From contig NZ_JNFD01000021.1 in assembly GCF_000756375.1 (NCBI RefSeq), positions 62,001 to 126,000 on the forward strand: 64,000 bases of DNA. Direction: 5' to 3'. Source of the stretch: Sphingopyxis sp. LC81. Its GTDB lineage: Bacteria; Pseudomonadota; Alphaproteobacteria; Sphingomonadales; Sphingomonadaceae. Shown piece after piece: positions 44,401 to 52,546 of this stretch. The stretch's first letter is position 1, and each line of letters begins with the position of its first letter. The position numbers and the translations under genes are program-made. The notes under the pieces are model-generated. The model searched no databases. It saw only the letters and a program-made list of their open reading frames with translations, and had not been told where the DNA came from.

Positions 44401-47400
44401 GGGCGCCGGCAACGACACGCTGGTGCTCGGCACCGGCAGCACGATCACCGGCGCCGTCGATGGCGGCGAAGACGCCAATGGTCTCGACAACGACATCATC
44501 GGTTTTGAACTGACGCAGGACATGAATTCGGTTCCGGGTATCGTCAGCGATGCGCTCAATTTCGAGACGATCCAGGTTTCGGGCGATCACCGGCTGACCC
44601 TGGCGCTCGGCCAGAGCTACGAGGCGATCTCGCTGATCAACGGCGCCGATCTCGATCTCACCATTGCCGATGGTGTGACGGTGGGCCGCATCACCGGCGA
44701 CGCGACCAGCCAGAATGTCACGATCACCGGCGACCTGACCGGCGGCGTCTCGCTGGGCGGCGGGAACGACATGCTGACGATGAACGGCTTCGAGGGTGTG
44801 TTGAGCAGCGTGCTCGACGGCGGCGAGGATGCGGGCGGCCTCGACAATGACATACTCAACCTCAACATCATCGGCACCACCACCTTCGGCAACGGCGCCT
44901 CGGGTTTCGAGACGATCAATGTCGACGGCACGGCCCAGCTCATCATCGATGGCGACTTTGCGGCGGGGCAGACGCTCAATTTTGGCGCGGGTGACAATCA
45001 CCTCGTGATCGCGTCGGGGGCGGAATTCGGCGGCACGGTGAATGGCGGTGCGGGCGGCGACCGGATGACGGTCGCCACCGATGCGCCCGACAGCCGCACG
45101 CTGGTCTCGGCGCAGATCAACGGCTTCGAGACGCTCGATGTCGAGGGCGACGGCACGCTCGCGCTCACGGGGGGCGATTACAGCTTCGCGAACGGGGTGA
45201 ATGTCACCGAGGGCGGCAATCTCGAGCTGGGTGCGAACACGCATCTGACCGCGAACATCACCTTCACCGCCGCGTTCGATGACCGGCTGACGCTGAGCAC
45301 CGGCTCGCGGATCACGGGGGGAGTCGATGCCGGCGACCGCGCCGGCGACCGCGATGTGCTGGCCTTCCAGCAGGCGGGCGGCCAGATCAGCCGCCTCGGC
45401 GCCTTCGGCCTGTCGACGCTGACCGGCTTCGAACAGATGGCGGTACTGGGAGCGGGCGAATTCCACATCGACCAGAATCTGGCGGCCTTCGACGAGGTTG
45501 TGCTGGAAGGCGGCAACCTGGTCGTCGATGCGGGCAGCACGCTCACCGCGGATGTTGTGGGCCGCGACGTCGCCGATCCGGCGCAGGCGGCGAGCGACGA
45601 TAGGCTGAATGTCCAGGGCGTTGTGCAGGGCAATGTCGCGCTCGGCGGCGGCAACGACATTGTCGACAATCGCGGGCGGATCGCGGGCAATGTCGATCTT
45701 GGCGCCGGCGACGACCGCTATATCGCGCGCGACGGCGGCGTCGTCACGGGCACGATCGATGGCGGTGCCGGCGACAACACGTTCATCTTCCGCCTTGGCG
45801 GGCAGGACGGATCGATCCCGGGCAATGTCGCCAACTTCAACTCGATCGGCGTCTATGGCGCCGGAACGCTCGAAATCGCACTGGCGGCCGGACAGCGTTA
45901 CGAGAATTTCGAGCTGCTCGAAGGCGCCAATCTCTCGATCACCGAGGATCTCGGTGGCTCGATCGGCACGATCATCGGCGACGCCAGCGCGCAGGAGGTG
46001 ACGATTGGGTCGACCCTGACCGGCGGCGTCAATCTGGGCGGCGGCGACGACACCCTCAACCTGACGTTGGACGGCATTTTGTCGGGCAGCCTGCTGGGCG
46101 GTGAAAATGCCGATGGCAGCGCCGACGCCGACGGTCTGAACCTGACGCTCGGTGGCGATTCGCAGATTGGCGGCATGAACGAGTTCGAAACCGTCCGCGT
46201 GACGGCCGCCGACGGCGTCCGGTTGACGGTCACGGGCGCGGTTGGCGCCGGTCAGTCGATCACGTTCGAGGGCGCCACCAACAACGAGCTCGCCTTGACC
46301 GCGGGAGCCACGTTGCAGGGCTTTGTCGATGGCGGAGCAGGCGACGACCTTCTCGAGATCGAGACCGGCGGGGTCGATCAGCGCACGGTGATCGCGGCGC
46401 AGATTCGCAACTTCGAAAATCTGGTCTCGAACGGCACCGGCACGCTGGCGCTGACGGGCGGCTCGTACAGCTTTGACAGTCTTGCCGTGAATGGCGGCAA
46501 TCTGGAACTAGGCGCCAATTCGCAGCTCGGCGTTGCTGACGGCATCCTGTTCGACGGCGCCGACAATCGCTTTACGATCCGTGATGGCGCAGAGGTCAGC
46601 GGAACGATCGATGGCGGTGCGGGCAACGACACGCTCGCGCTGGTCCAAGGGCCGCAGTTTGCGCGCCTGCTCAGCCTGGTTCAGGCGACGGGCTTCGAAC
46701 GCCTCGAAGCCTCGGGCAATGGCGTGTTGCGTATCGACCGCAACGCGACCTTCACGGGCGGCGTTGGCCTCGACGGCGGAACGACGCGCGTCGATGCGGG
46801 CAACGCCTTGACCGCCGACGTCACCGGCGGAAACAATGCCGACACGCTTGAGGTGTTCGGCAGCATTGTCGGCAACGTCGATCTCGGCGCCGGTAACGAC
46901 CGTCTCGTGATCAATTCGCTCACGGGAATCAGCGGCGCGGTGAATGGCGGCGCGGATCTCGACACCGTCGTGTTCGATACCAACGCCACCTATGCGGCGC
47001 CGCTCCAGGTCGCGGGCAACCTGTTCCAGGGCTTCGAAAACCTTGGCATCAACCGCGGTGTGGTCGGCATGACCGGCACGTCGGCATGGACTAACATCAA
47101 CGTCGCTGGTGGCCGCCTGATCGGACAGGCAGGGTCGACGATCAACGCCGATCTGGTCACCGTCGCGCTTGGCGGAACCTTTGGGTCGGCGGGGATCGTC
47201 AATGGCGACATCGACGTGTTCGGCACGCTGTCTCCGGGTGCTTCGCCGGGGACGATGACGGTGAACGGCGACGTCACGATGCGCGCCGGCTCGAACCTGC
47301 TTATCGAATTGACGCCGAATGCCGGTAACGACCTGCTCGACGTCAACGGCACGCTGACGATCGCCGATGGCGCCACGATGGACATCACCGGGGCACTCGG

Positions 47401-48625
47401 CAATTTGCCGGGTTCGGTGCTCGACATCGTGGTCGCCGACGCGATCACCGGCCGCTTTACGACGATCAACAAATCGGCCTCTGTATTCGGGTTCGTTGTC
47501 CAGAACGGCAATCGCATCCAGATCCGCAGCGAGTTCAACAACAGCAACGCCTTTCCGACCAATGTTCAGGCGAGCGTTGCCTATTCGAACCAGGTGCTGC
47601 GTGCCAGCTATGGGGTGCAGGCCTATACGGCGGCACTCAATGTGCTGACGGCCGCCGACGGAACGATCAACCAGCGCGCTTTTGCGCAACTGACGCCCGA
47701 GGCTTATGGCTCGGCCATGCAGGCGGGGCTCGAGAATGGTCTGCAACTGATCGATGTCGGCCGCACGTTGCGGTTGACGGCGCCCAAGGCCAATGGCCTC
47801 TACGGGTTCGCGCAGGGGCTGACCGGCGGCAGCGACATCCGCGGCCAGGCGGACACCGGCACCAGCCGGGCCGACCTGCGGACGAACGGTATGCTCGGCG
47901 GGATCGGCTATGGCATGGCGGACGGCCAGCTGCGGGTCGGTGCGTTCATCGGCCGCAGCGACACCGATCAGCGGCTCGTTGCGCTCGACGCGACCACCAA
48001 GGCGAAGGGTTTCCTCGGCGGCGTCTTCGCCGATGCCGCGATCGGCGACCTCGGGGTCCATGCCATGGTCTCGTATAGCGATCTCGATGCCGAGACGCGC
48101 CGCAACCTGATGGCATCGCGCACGCTGGCACAGAGCGAATATGGCCTGAAAAGCTGGGTAGCGGACGTCAGTGTCGACTATTCGGCCAAGATCGGCGGCA
48201 TCAATGTGACGCCGAAAATCGGCCTCTCGCATGTCAGCACCAGCCGCGGCGCAGTCGTCGAGCAAGGCGCGGGCGCGTTCGATCTGGCGGTGGCCGGCGA
48301 TCGCGACAGCGCATGGCTGGCCGACGTCGGCGTGGCCTTCTCCGGCACGGTCGAATTGGCCGGCGCGACGTTGACGCCTTACGCAGAGGTCGGCGCGCGC
48401 CAGATGCTCAACAACGCCGACATTCTCGTCACGGGACGTTTCGACGGCGCGCCCGGCGCACCGATCGTCGTGAACGGTGTCGAGCGTGACAAGACCGTTG
48501 GCCGCCTCGGCCTCGGTGTCGGCGCACGCCTGAGCGAAAATGTCCACGTCCGCGTCGGTTACACCGGCGAGTTCAGCAACACGAAGCGTTCATCGGTCGC
48601 AGTGGGCGCCTCGATCCGTTTCTGA
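41471..48625 (+). CDS. Giant autotransporter adhesin (2384 residues)
   Basis: Residues 1-42 form a signal peptide with a twin-Arg-like LSRRRTAFLAGAATLSIALP. About 2000 residues of passenger follow, built from short beta-strand repeats with GG-N/D-D turns (GGGNDTL, GGDDTLNL, GAGNDRL, NNGTI) typical of beta-helix surface adhesins. The last about 290 residues form the autotransporter beta-barrel (GLYGFAQGLTGGSD..., ending VGASIRF with terminal Phe). The protein should be exposed on the cell surface. GAGG nine bases before ATG 41471 sets the start. A LytTR-like repeat lies upstream. Its neighbours are an orphan LytTR regulator and an orphan LytS kinase. The size is at the upper end for the family. 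Confidence 0.9.
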   Translation: MKFVPAPRPAHPTNKGGLSRRRTAFLAGAATLSIALPAVAHAQVIVHAREDRDASTAIELSQGDDRLIVDISRVDASGVLNVDPISTGITNHPGGTDTLWLAARGVQTRALFEDDFSVANFSGGIVYEAYGAGSVLTLTPPPSQSYDQTLRLAGNGTINLTANQAPIGFTQAISVEEDSTARRFDGEDGRLTLNVSGIINGADAEAHVDVQHAASLNLVGATIDVRRGIAIYGTDQAITIDAQSQLRAKDSDSLNVQDATLVYLDGEGTVTNYGRILEQGDVGGPGSTPDEVATGVFLNGGGALHNARTSATSFGSITMHGNAVVLEGDGGTIINDGLIQSDKTAAQAETYAAISSRFGRVGTESTLRNNAGGTVQGIITNTNGDNLGYTTAYEGGLGIDLVVNAGTINGDVTLDGDTTQNRRAWQGDAFLTAGTGTVTGQIDGGIGDHDAYGRSLAANGTYAVSNVLGTAQTVGFERHGLEAFGADVTATFTSNEVLGNGLTLLGNGTILNQADITLGDSIGIVVHEFANSLDFVNDTGAVVSVGNGKAFRSGEDGLASFTNRGTFTSAAREFSDGTVDIFAVDRLDPFVFNNSGTITNNSTGGAVKMVVDGDTTTMGGDLEFTNSGQIRGGSVGADIEIYARGHGLLNNSGSIEGSDFGLQFDGGELTATNTGTLRGTGNGGTGWGIDSPNTVVTNNGTIEATGAGIDDPNLVELSAGLVVGLNTGGTANITNGANGVISATQARSVAVVADGISSPFTFTNSGRVVGSGTDTIALDRLIAGDRAFLQGTVASAIHTEGTVDLIVNRDAGVIQGNVDLGSEDDRFEARGTSRLEGDLRLGRGDDTVFLAGGTITGAVAGGTGTDDTIAVDLSVAEQTISAGQYSGFENINREVGGNGIVNILGVFDAASLNIRGVTLRVRQGTAVGTTGDRTFDGSDEAERLIVEGTVNEAVRLSGGDDRVEMGDSGTISGELDMGAGNDTLVLGTGSTITGAVDGGEDANGLDNDIIGFELTQDMNSVPGIVSDALNFETIQVSGDHRLTLALGQSYEAISLINGADLDLTIADGVTVGRITGDATSQNVTITGDLTGGVSLGGGNDMLTMNGFEGVLSSVLDGGEDAGGLDNDILNLNIIGTTTFGNGASGFETINVDGTAQLIIDGDFAAGQTLNFGAGDNHLVIASGAEFGGTVNGGAGGDRMTVATDAPDSRTLVSAQINGFETLDVEGDGTLALTGGDYSFANGVNVTEGGNLELGANTHLTANITFTAAFDDRLTLSTGSRITGGVDAGDRAGDRDVLAFQQAGGQISRLGAFGLSTLTGFEQMAVLGAGEFHIDQNLAAFDEVVLEGGNLVVDAGSTLTADVVGRDVADPAQAASDDRLNVQGVVQGNVALGGGNDIVDNRGRIAGNVDLGAGDDRYIARDGGVVTGTIDGGAGDNTFIFRLGGQDGSIPGNVANFNSIGVYGAGTLEIALAAGQRYENFELLEGANLSITEDLGGSIGTIIGDASAQEVTIGSTLTGGVNLGGGDDTLNLTLDGILSGSLLGGENADGSADADGLNLTLGGDSQIGGMNEFETVRVTAADGVRLTVTGAVGAGQSITFEGATNNELALTAGATLQGFVDGGAGDDLLEIETGGVDQRTVIAAQIRNFENLVSNGTGTLALTGGSYSFDSLAVNGGNLELGANSQLGVADGILFDGADNRFTIRDGAEVSGTIDGGAGNDTLALVQGPQFARLLSLVQATGFERLEASGNGVLRIDRNATFTGGVGLDGGTTRVDAGNALTADVTGGNNADTLEVFGSIVGNVDLGAGNDRLVINSLTGISGAVNGGADLDTVVFDTNATYAAPLQVAGNLFQGFENLGINRGVVGMTGTSAWTNINVAGGRLIGQAGSTINADLVTVALGGTFGSAGIVNGDIDVFGTLSPGASPGTMTVNGDVTMRAGSNLLIELTPNAGNDLLDVNGTLTIADGATMDITGALGNLPGSVLDIVVADAITGRFTTINKSASVFGFVVQNGNRIQIRSEFNNSNAFPTNVQASVAYSNQVLRASYGVQAYTAALNVLTAADGTINQRAFAQLTPEAYGSAMQAGLENGLQLIDVGRTLRLTAPKANGLYGFAQGLTGGSDIRGQADTGTSRADLRTNGMLGGIGYGMADGQLRVGAFIGRSDTDQRLVALDATTKAKGFLGGVFADAAIGDLGVHAMVSYSDLDAETRRNLMASRTLAQSEYGLKSWVADVSVDYSAKIGGINVTPKIGLSHVSTSRGAVVEQGAGAFDLAVAGDRDSAWLADVGVAFSGTVELAGATLTPYAEVGARQMLNNADILVTGRFDGAPGAPIVVNGVERDKTVGRLGLGVGARLSENVHVRVGYTGEFSNTKRSSVAVGASIRF

Positions 48626-48633
48626 ACAGGACG

Positions 48634-48665
48634 GCAGGCGGGATGACACTGGACATCCCGCCTGC
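48634..48665 (+). other. Strong hairpin after the autotransporter
   Basis: A perfect 12-bp inverted repeat, GCAGGCGGGATG / CATCCCGCCTGC, with an 8-base loop, follows the autotransporter stop. There is no T run and another gene starts 32 bases later, so it could be a terminator or a hairpin that separates or stabilises the two messages. Confidence 0.55.
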
Positions 48666-48696
48666 ATACCGACCCGAAAAAGCAAAGGATCACCCC

Positions 48697-49167
48697 ATGC
48701 TTCGCCTTTTGTCCCCTGGAAATATCGCCGGACACGCGGCTTTTGCTGCGATGGCGGTCGCATCGCAACCTGCCGCGGCACAGAGCGCCGTGCCGCAGGC
48801 CCGCGTCGCGTTTCCAGCCGATGCCGATATGGGCTGCCCCCATATCCTCGAGGACGTGCGTTTCCGGAATGACGAGATCAACCTCCTGCAGAAAGCGATG
48901 GCCGAGATTGATGTGAATCCCAGCGCTGCCACGCAGGCCATCGCCGCCGCCATGCACGCCGTGGGCATTCTTTCGATGGGGCTGCAAGTGCCGGCGCCGA
49001 TCGTCAACATGGTCGCAAGCGCCGGGTCGACCGCGCATCTGAAAAGCGCCAGCGAAGACATCAAAAGGGCATACGCACCGATCCAGACGCAGTTCGATTT
49101 CGCGCTCGATCGCATGGACCATCTGCACGGCCTTTACCAACGGCGCTGCGTCGCGGCCGGCCGCTAG
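48697..49167 (+). CDS. Exported small protein of unknown function
   Basis: The product is 156 residues with a signal peptide (about 1-29, cleavage near AAAQS). The mature part is helical with two Cys (DMGCPHIL and RRCVAAGR near the C-terminus) that could form a disulfide. AAGGA lies 8 bases before ATG 48697. It follows the autotransporter, and another exported gene follows 69 bases later. No family recognised. Confidence 0.68.
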   Translation: MLRLLSPGNIAGHAAFAAMAVASQPAAAQSAVPQARVAFPADADMGCPHILEDVRFRNDEINLLQKAMAEIDVNPSAATQAIAAAMHAVGILSMGLQVPAPIVNMVASAGSTAHLKSASEDIKRAYAPIQTQFDFALDRMDHLHGLYQRRCVAAGR

Positions 49168-49235
49168 GCGCGCCGTCGCCACATTCCGCGAAACCCTCGG
49201 GGTGCCAACCGCCGACCGCATATGGGGAAGAAGAA

Positions 49236-49745
49236 ATGATGTTCAGGACAGCAACAAAATCGATTCTTGTCGCCGCTGCGCTCTCAGCAGGATCTCCCGC
49301 GATCGCGTGGCAGGACGCCGATGCCGCCGCGCTCGATGGCGCAACGGCCGGCGATCAGGCGCTGACTTGCGACCAGTTGCGGACAGAGATGAACGCGCTC
49401 GAGGGCGAGCTGCTTGGCATGACGAGAAAGGTCGAAACGATCGCCAAGCAGCAGACCACGGGCATGCTGGCGAAGCAGTCGGCAACCAACCTTGCGAAGC
49501 AGGCGATCTCTGGCCTCGCCAGCACGCTTATTCCCGGCGCGGGCGGTTTGATCGGCATGGGAATGGGTGCGGCATCTTCGCCCGACATGGGGAATGGCGA
49601 ACGCGCGGCGGCGATGATGAACGCGCTCCGGCCGGTCGTCGAACGGCAGACCGTCATGGCAGAGCGGATGCAGCATGTCGGGATGCTTCACGCCGACAAA
49701 TGTACCGCGATCGCCGACAATGCGGCGCAGACGCCGCCGCAATAG
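49236..49745 (+). CDS. Exported helical protein of unknown function
   Basis: The product is 169 residues: signal peptide (about 1-25), TCDQLRTEMNALEGELLGM and a long helical region. A glycine-rich hydrophobic stretch follows (LASTLIPGAGGLIGMGMG), then DKCTAIADNAA near the end. Cys 45 and a C-terminal Cys could pair. The pattern resembles small periplasmic proteins seen beside sphingomonad autotransporters, but I cannot name a family. It is likely co-expressed with the previous gene. Confidence 0.65.
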   Translation: MMFRTATKSILVAAALSAGSPAIAWQDADAAALDGATAGDQALTCDQLRTEMNALEGELLGMTRKVETIAKQQTTGMLAKQSATNLAKQAISGLASTLIPGAGGLIGMGMGAASSPDMGNGERAAAMMNALRPVVERQTVMAERMQHVGMLHADKCTAIADNAAQTPPQ

Positions 49746-49798
49746 CCATCCCGGTGGATAGTCTTCCACCTTTCCAGCGTCCATCGCCGCAAGGGTGT

Positions 49799-49828
49799 GA
49801 GGCGGCCGCCGGGGGTGGAGGCCGCCTC
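49799..49828 (+). terminator. GC-rich hairpin after the exported-protein gene
   Basis: A perfect 9-bp inverted repeat GAGGCGGCC / GGCCGCCTC with a 12-base loop starts 54 bases after the stop. No T tract. The rest of the 378-base gap 49746-50123 holds only a LytTR-like site and no gene. Confidence 0.5.
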
Positions 49829-49934
49829 GCCGAAACCCAGAGTCAGGATGATCTGGAAACGGTTTCCCGGGTCCATGGAGGATCCATGCACTTGCGGGAG
49901 CTGTTGCCATATTTCGCGGCTTTGGGTGGCCCGT

Positions 49935-49964
49935 TGCGACGATTGCGGCGCTTGGATCGACGAA
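49935..49964 (-). promoter_or_regulatory. Candidate LytTR binding site in reverse orientation
   Basis: Read on the minus strand, TTCGTCGAT and ATCGTCGCA are 21 bases apart, and the first is preceded by CCG to give exactly CCGTTCGTC, the AlgR consensus core. It lies 160 bases upstream of the LytS-type kinase gene (50124). Confidence 0.5.
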
Positions 49965-50123
49965 CGGCAATGTGCCCCGGCAAAGCGATGAAAGCGGCGA
50001 TGCCGCTTTGGCCGGGCCGAACGGTCCGCAACCGAAATCAGCTGTTCCCCTTTGCGCCCGTCGTCCACTATCGCGCAGATGGCGTCCGCGCGATGCCGCG
50101 CCCCAGGAAGGAAAGTTCGCGAC

Positions 50124-51269
50124 ATGGCAAAGATAGGGTGGGCCGGATCAAGGGTCTCCATGAATCTCGGCATTGTCCCCATCGCGATGCTCTATTGGGC
50201 CAGTTTCGTCCTGGTGACATCGGTCAGCGCCGTTCTGCGCGGTTATCAATATAGCTGGATCAACATACCGCTCGATACGACGACAATCGTCTATGCGACG
50301 ATTACCGGCCTTGGTGTCTTTCATATTCTCGCTCGCCTGATGAATTTGCCCCTGAAGCGGCAGGCGGCCGCGGTCATCGCGACGATATTCGTCCTCGTCT
50401 TTGTCTTCGATGTCGGATTTCAGTTGATCCGGACGGTGTTCGGCCCCGACGCGGCGCAGCTCACTGTGGCGACGGCGGTCACGGGTCCCAATATCCTGAT
50501 GGGAGGGTTGTTCTGGTTTGTGCCGTTCTGCCTGTGGGCCGCCGCGATGATGGCGCTGCTTCACAATGAAGAGGCGCGCAAACGCGAGCGCCTGCAACTT
50601 GTGGCGGAAGCCGAGGCCAATGCGCAGCTGGCGCGCGCCGCCGATGCCGAGCGCAAGGCGACGTCGGCGGAGCTTTCACTTCTGCGACTGCAGCTGAACC
50701 CCCATTTCATGTGCAATACGCTGGGCGCGGTTTCGACAATGATTGTCGAGGGGCAGCATGACGAGGCCAATCAGACGGTAGAGAAGCTCGCGACGTTCCT
50801 ACGCGATGTCGCGGATTCGGGGCATAGCCACGACAATCTGCTCAGCGACGAATTCGACATCGTCGATACCTATCTGGCTATCGAATGCTTCCGGTTCGGC
50901 GATCGACTGGATGTATCGCTCACGCTCCCGGTTGAACTCGAGGATGCTATTGTGCCGAATTTCATTCTGCAACCGCTGGTCGAAAATGCCATCAAGCATG
51001 CGGTGACCAATTCCACCGACACGACCACGCTATCTGTATCGGCCCGCGAGGAAGCGGGCGAGCTGATCGTCACAGTCGAGGACAATGGACCCGGCGTATC
51101 GATGGCAAAGGGTGATTTCGGCGGGGGCGGTATCGGACTGCTGAACACGCGATCGCGGCTTCTGCTGCGCTATGGGACGAAGGCAATGCTCGAGGCGGGG
51201 CCAGCGGAACGCGGCTTTCGATCGATCATCCGCCTCCCGCTCGAATTTCAGAAATCGGTCGGCCCCTAA
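50124..51269 (+). CDS. Orphan LytS-type membrane histidine kinase
   Basis: The product is 381 residues: four hydrophobic segments (residues 15-145), coiled coil, phosphoacceptor H194 in LNPHFMCNTLG, LQPLVENAIKHAV, and the G-box FGGGGIGLLNTRSRL. The motif LNPHFMCNT departs slightly from the usual LNPHFLFNT. No regulator gene is adjacent. The orphan LytTR regulator at 39761-40510 is the likely partner, as both surround the autotransporter. ATG 50124 follows GGAAAG. Confidence 0.88.
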   Translation: MAKIGWAGSRVSMNLGIVPIAMLYWASFVLVTSVSAVLRGYQYSWINIPLDTTTIVYATITGLGVFHILARLMNLPLKRQAAAVIATIFVLVFVFDVGFQLIRTVFGPDAAQLTVATAVTGPNILMGGLFWFVPFCLWAAAMMALLHNEEARKRERLQLVAEAEANAQLARAADAERKATSAELSLLRLQLNPHFMCNTLGAVSTMIVEGQHDEANQTVEKLATFLRDVADSGHSHDNLLSDEFDIVDTYLAIECFRFGDRLDVSLTLPVELEDAIVPNFILQPLVENAIKHAVTNSTDTTTLSVSAREEAGELIVTVEDNGPGVSMAKGDFGGGGIGLLNTRSRLLLRYGTKAMLEAGPAERGFRSIIRLPLEFQKSVGP

Positions 51270-51337
51270 GCCCACTTCCGTCAGCCAGGTCATACCGCAA
51301 TCGCGGCGCTGGACGGCGGCGTTCTCGGACATGCTCG

Positions 51338-51367
51338 CTCGTCGCACCCATCCGATCATTGGTCGCG
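51338..51367 (+). promoter_or_regulatory. Candidate LytTR binding site (direct repeat, 21-base period)
   Basis: CTCGTCGCA (51338-51346) and TTGGTCGCG (51359-51367) are 21 bases apart and end 114 bases before the exported-protein gene at 51482. The segment is almost the same as the sites at 2857 and 41311. Confidence 0.5.
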
Positions 51368-51481
51368 GATTGCTCTGTGTTTTTCGGCACCGGCGGCAGG
51401 ATTATTGCGGCTTCGGGGAGCGGAAGGTCTGCCAGTTGTTTCGCCCCGGGAGCCATAACTCCAACCGCAAAGGAAGTATCG

Positions 51482-51820
51482 ATGAAACCGATGGTCTGGG
51501 CATTCATGCCAGCTCTGTTACTGGGCGTGAATACGCCGACCGCCGTGGCCAAGCCCAAACAAGATGAAAAGCTGGTGGAAACAGCCGTCGTCGACGCGCC
51601 CGGTGCGCCATGCAGTGTGGAGCAAAAGGAAAAGAAAAAGGGCGGCTTCGGCGGCTTGCTGCGCGCTGCACGCAACTCCGGACTGCTCAATGTCGTCGCT
51701 GGCCGTACAGGAACCGGGGGCGCTGTGGCCAATTCGGTCGCCAATACCGCGATCGACGTCGCCGATGCGGCCGCCAGTGCGCGCGCGGCCTCGCCAGAGC
51801 CGGAAAGGCCAAAATGCTGA
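51482..51820 (+). CDS. Small exported protein with a basic segment
   Basis: The product is 112 residues: signal peptide (about 1-23), a short linker, Lys-rich QKEKKKGGFGG and an Ala/Gly-rich region (LLNVVAGRTGTGGAVANSVAN). It has two Cys, one in GAPC and one at the C-terminal end (RPKC). A LytTR-like repeat lies upstream. AAGGAAG precedes the start. Its last bases overlap a 38-residue reading frame (51814-51930). Confidence 0.6.
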   Translation: MKPMVWAFMPALLLGVNTPTAVAKPKQDEKLVETAVVDAPGAPCSVEQKEKKKGGFGGLLRAARNSGLLNVVAGRTGTGGAVANSVANTAIDVADAAASARAASPEPERPKC

Positions 51821-51930
51821 ACCCGATCGTCCCGGTCGGGCTGTTACTCGTCGGCCCTCCGCTGATGATCGCAGGCGGCGGGACGGACGGCGAAAGCAAG
51901 GTCGGCAGCGACGGAACAGCGATGCAGTAG
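51814..51930 (+). CDS. Possible 38-residue membrane microprotein
   Basis: ATG 51814 overlaps the previous stop (ATGCTGA) and has GAAAGG six bases upstream, which suggests translational coupling. The sequence begins with a hydrophobic segment (PIVPVGLLLVGPPLMIAGG) and ends with a short polar tail. The frame is short and its reality is uncertain. Confidence 0.42.
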   Translation: MLNPIVPVGLLLVGPPLMIAGGGTDGESKVGSDGTAMQ

Positions 51931-52012
51931 TCCAGAGCCCGCACGGCCGATGCGGACAAGAAGCTTGATTGTTGGTTTCGCGCTGCCATCCTCGCGCGCG
52001 AGGGAGGCTGGC

Positions 52013-52546
52013 GTGCAACGTGCCGGTGAAAAAGTAGCGATGCTACAGGAACAGGCGCGCATGTCGCGCCTGCACAACCGTTTTCGCCTTGCGCTCGAGC
52101 GCTATTTTTCCCGCAGGATCGGCCGCCGCCCCGATGTCGACGATCTGGTCCAGGAAGTGTTCGAGCGGTTGATGCGCTGCGACGCGGATGAGAGCGACGA
52201 ACGTGTCGACGGCTATGTCTTCGCAACCGCGAGCAGCGTGTTGACCGATCGCCATCGGCGCGCCCGTGCCCGCAATGAGCATCTCCACCAGCCATTCTGC
52301 CCCGAAACCCACGCGGGTATCGAGTTTTCGCCCGAGCATGTCCTCGCCAATCGCGAACAGCTTGCGCGCGTATCGGCCGTTCTGCGCGAGCTGCCCGAGC
52401 GGACCCGCGCGGTGTTCGTGCTCCGGCGGATCGAAGGGATGCGCTATCTGGACATTGCCAGCCGGCTGGGGATTTCGGTAAGCGCCACCGAAAAGCATAT
52501 GCAGCGCGCGATGGTGTATATCACGCGCCGGATGGACGAAGCATGA
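52013..52546 (+). CDS. FecI-type ECF sigma factor
   Basis: The product is 177 residues: sigma-70 region 2 (RYFSRRIGRRPDVDDLVQEVFERLM) and region 4 (LPERTRAVFVLRRIEGMRYLDIASRLGISVSATEKHM). It starts at GTG 52013, preceded by GAGGGAGG; ATG 52040 is also in frame. It overlaps the fecR-type gene by 4 bases (ATGA). It should drive the TonB receptor gene further downstream when the receptor and FecR signal an external ligand. Confidence 0.9.
   Translation: MQRAGEKVAMLQEQARMSRLHNRFRLALERYFSRRIGRRPDVDDLVQEVFERLMRCDADESDERVDGYVFATASSVLTDRHRRARARNEHLHQPFCPETHAGIEFSPEHVLANREQLARVSAVLRELPERTRAVFVLRRIEGMRYLDIASRLGISVSATEKHMQRAMVYITRRMDEA

Noticed and set aside
41423..48547. Very long antisense open frames opposite the autotransporter
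   Set aside because: Repetitive Asp/Gly codons on the coding strand create open antisense frames; none shows a domain or start signal.
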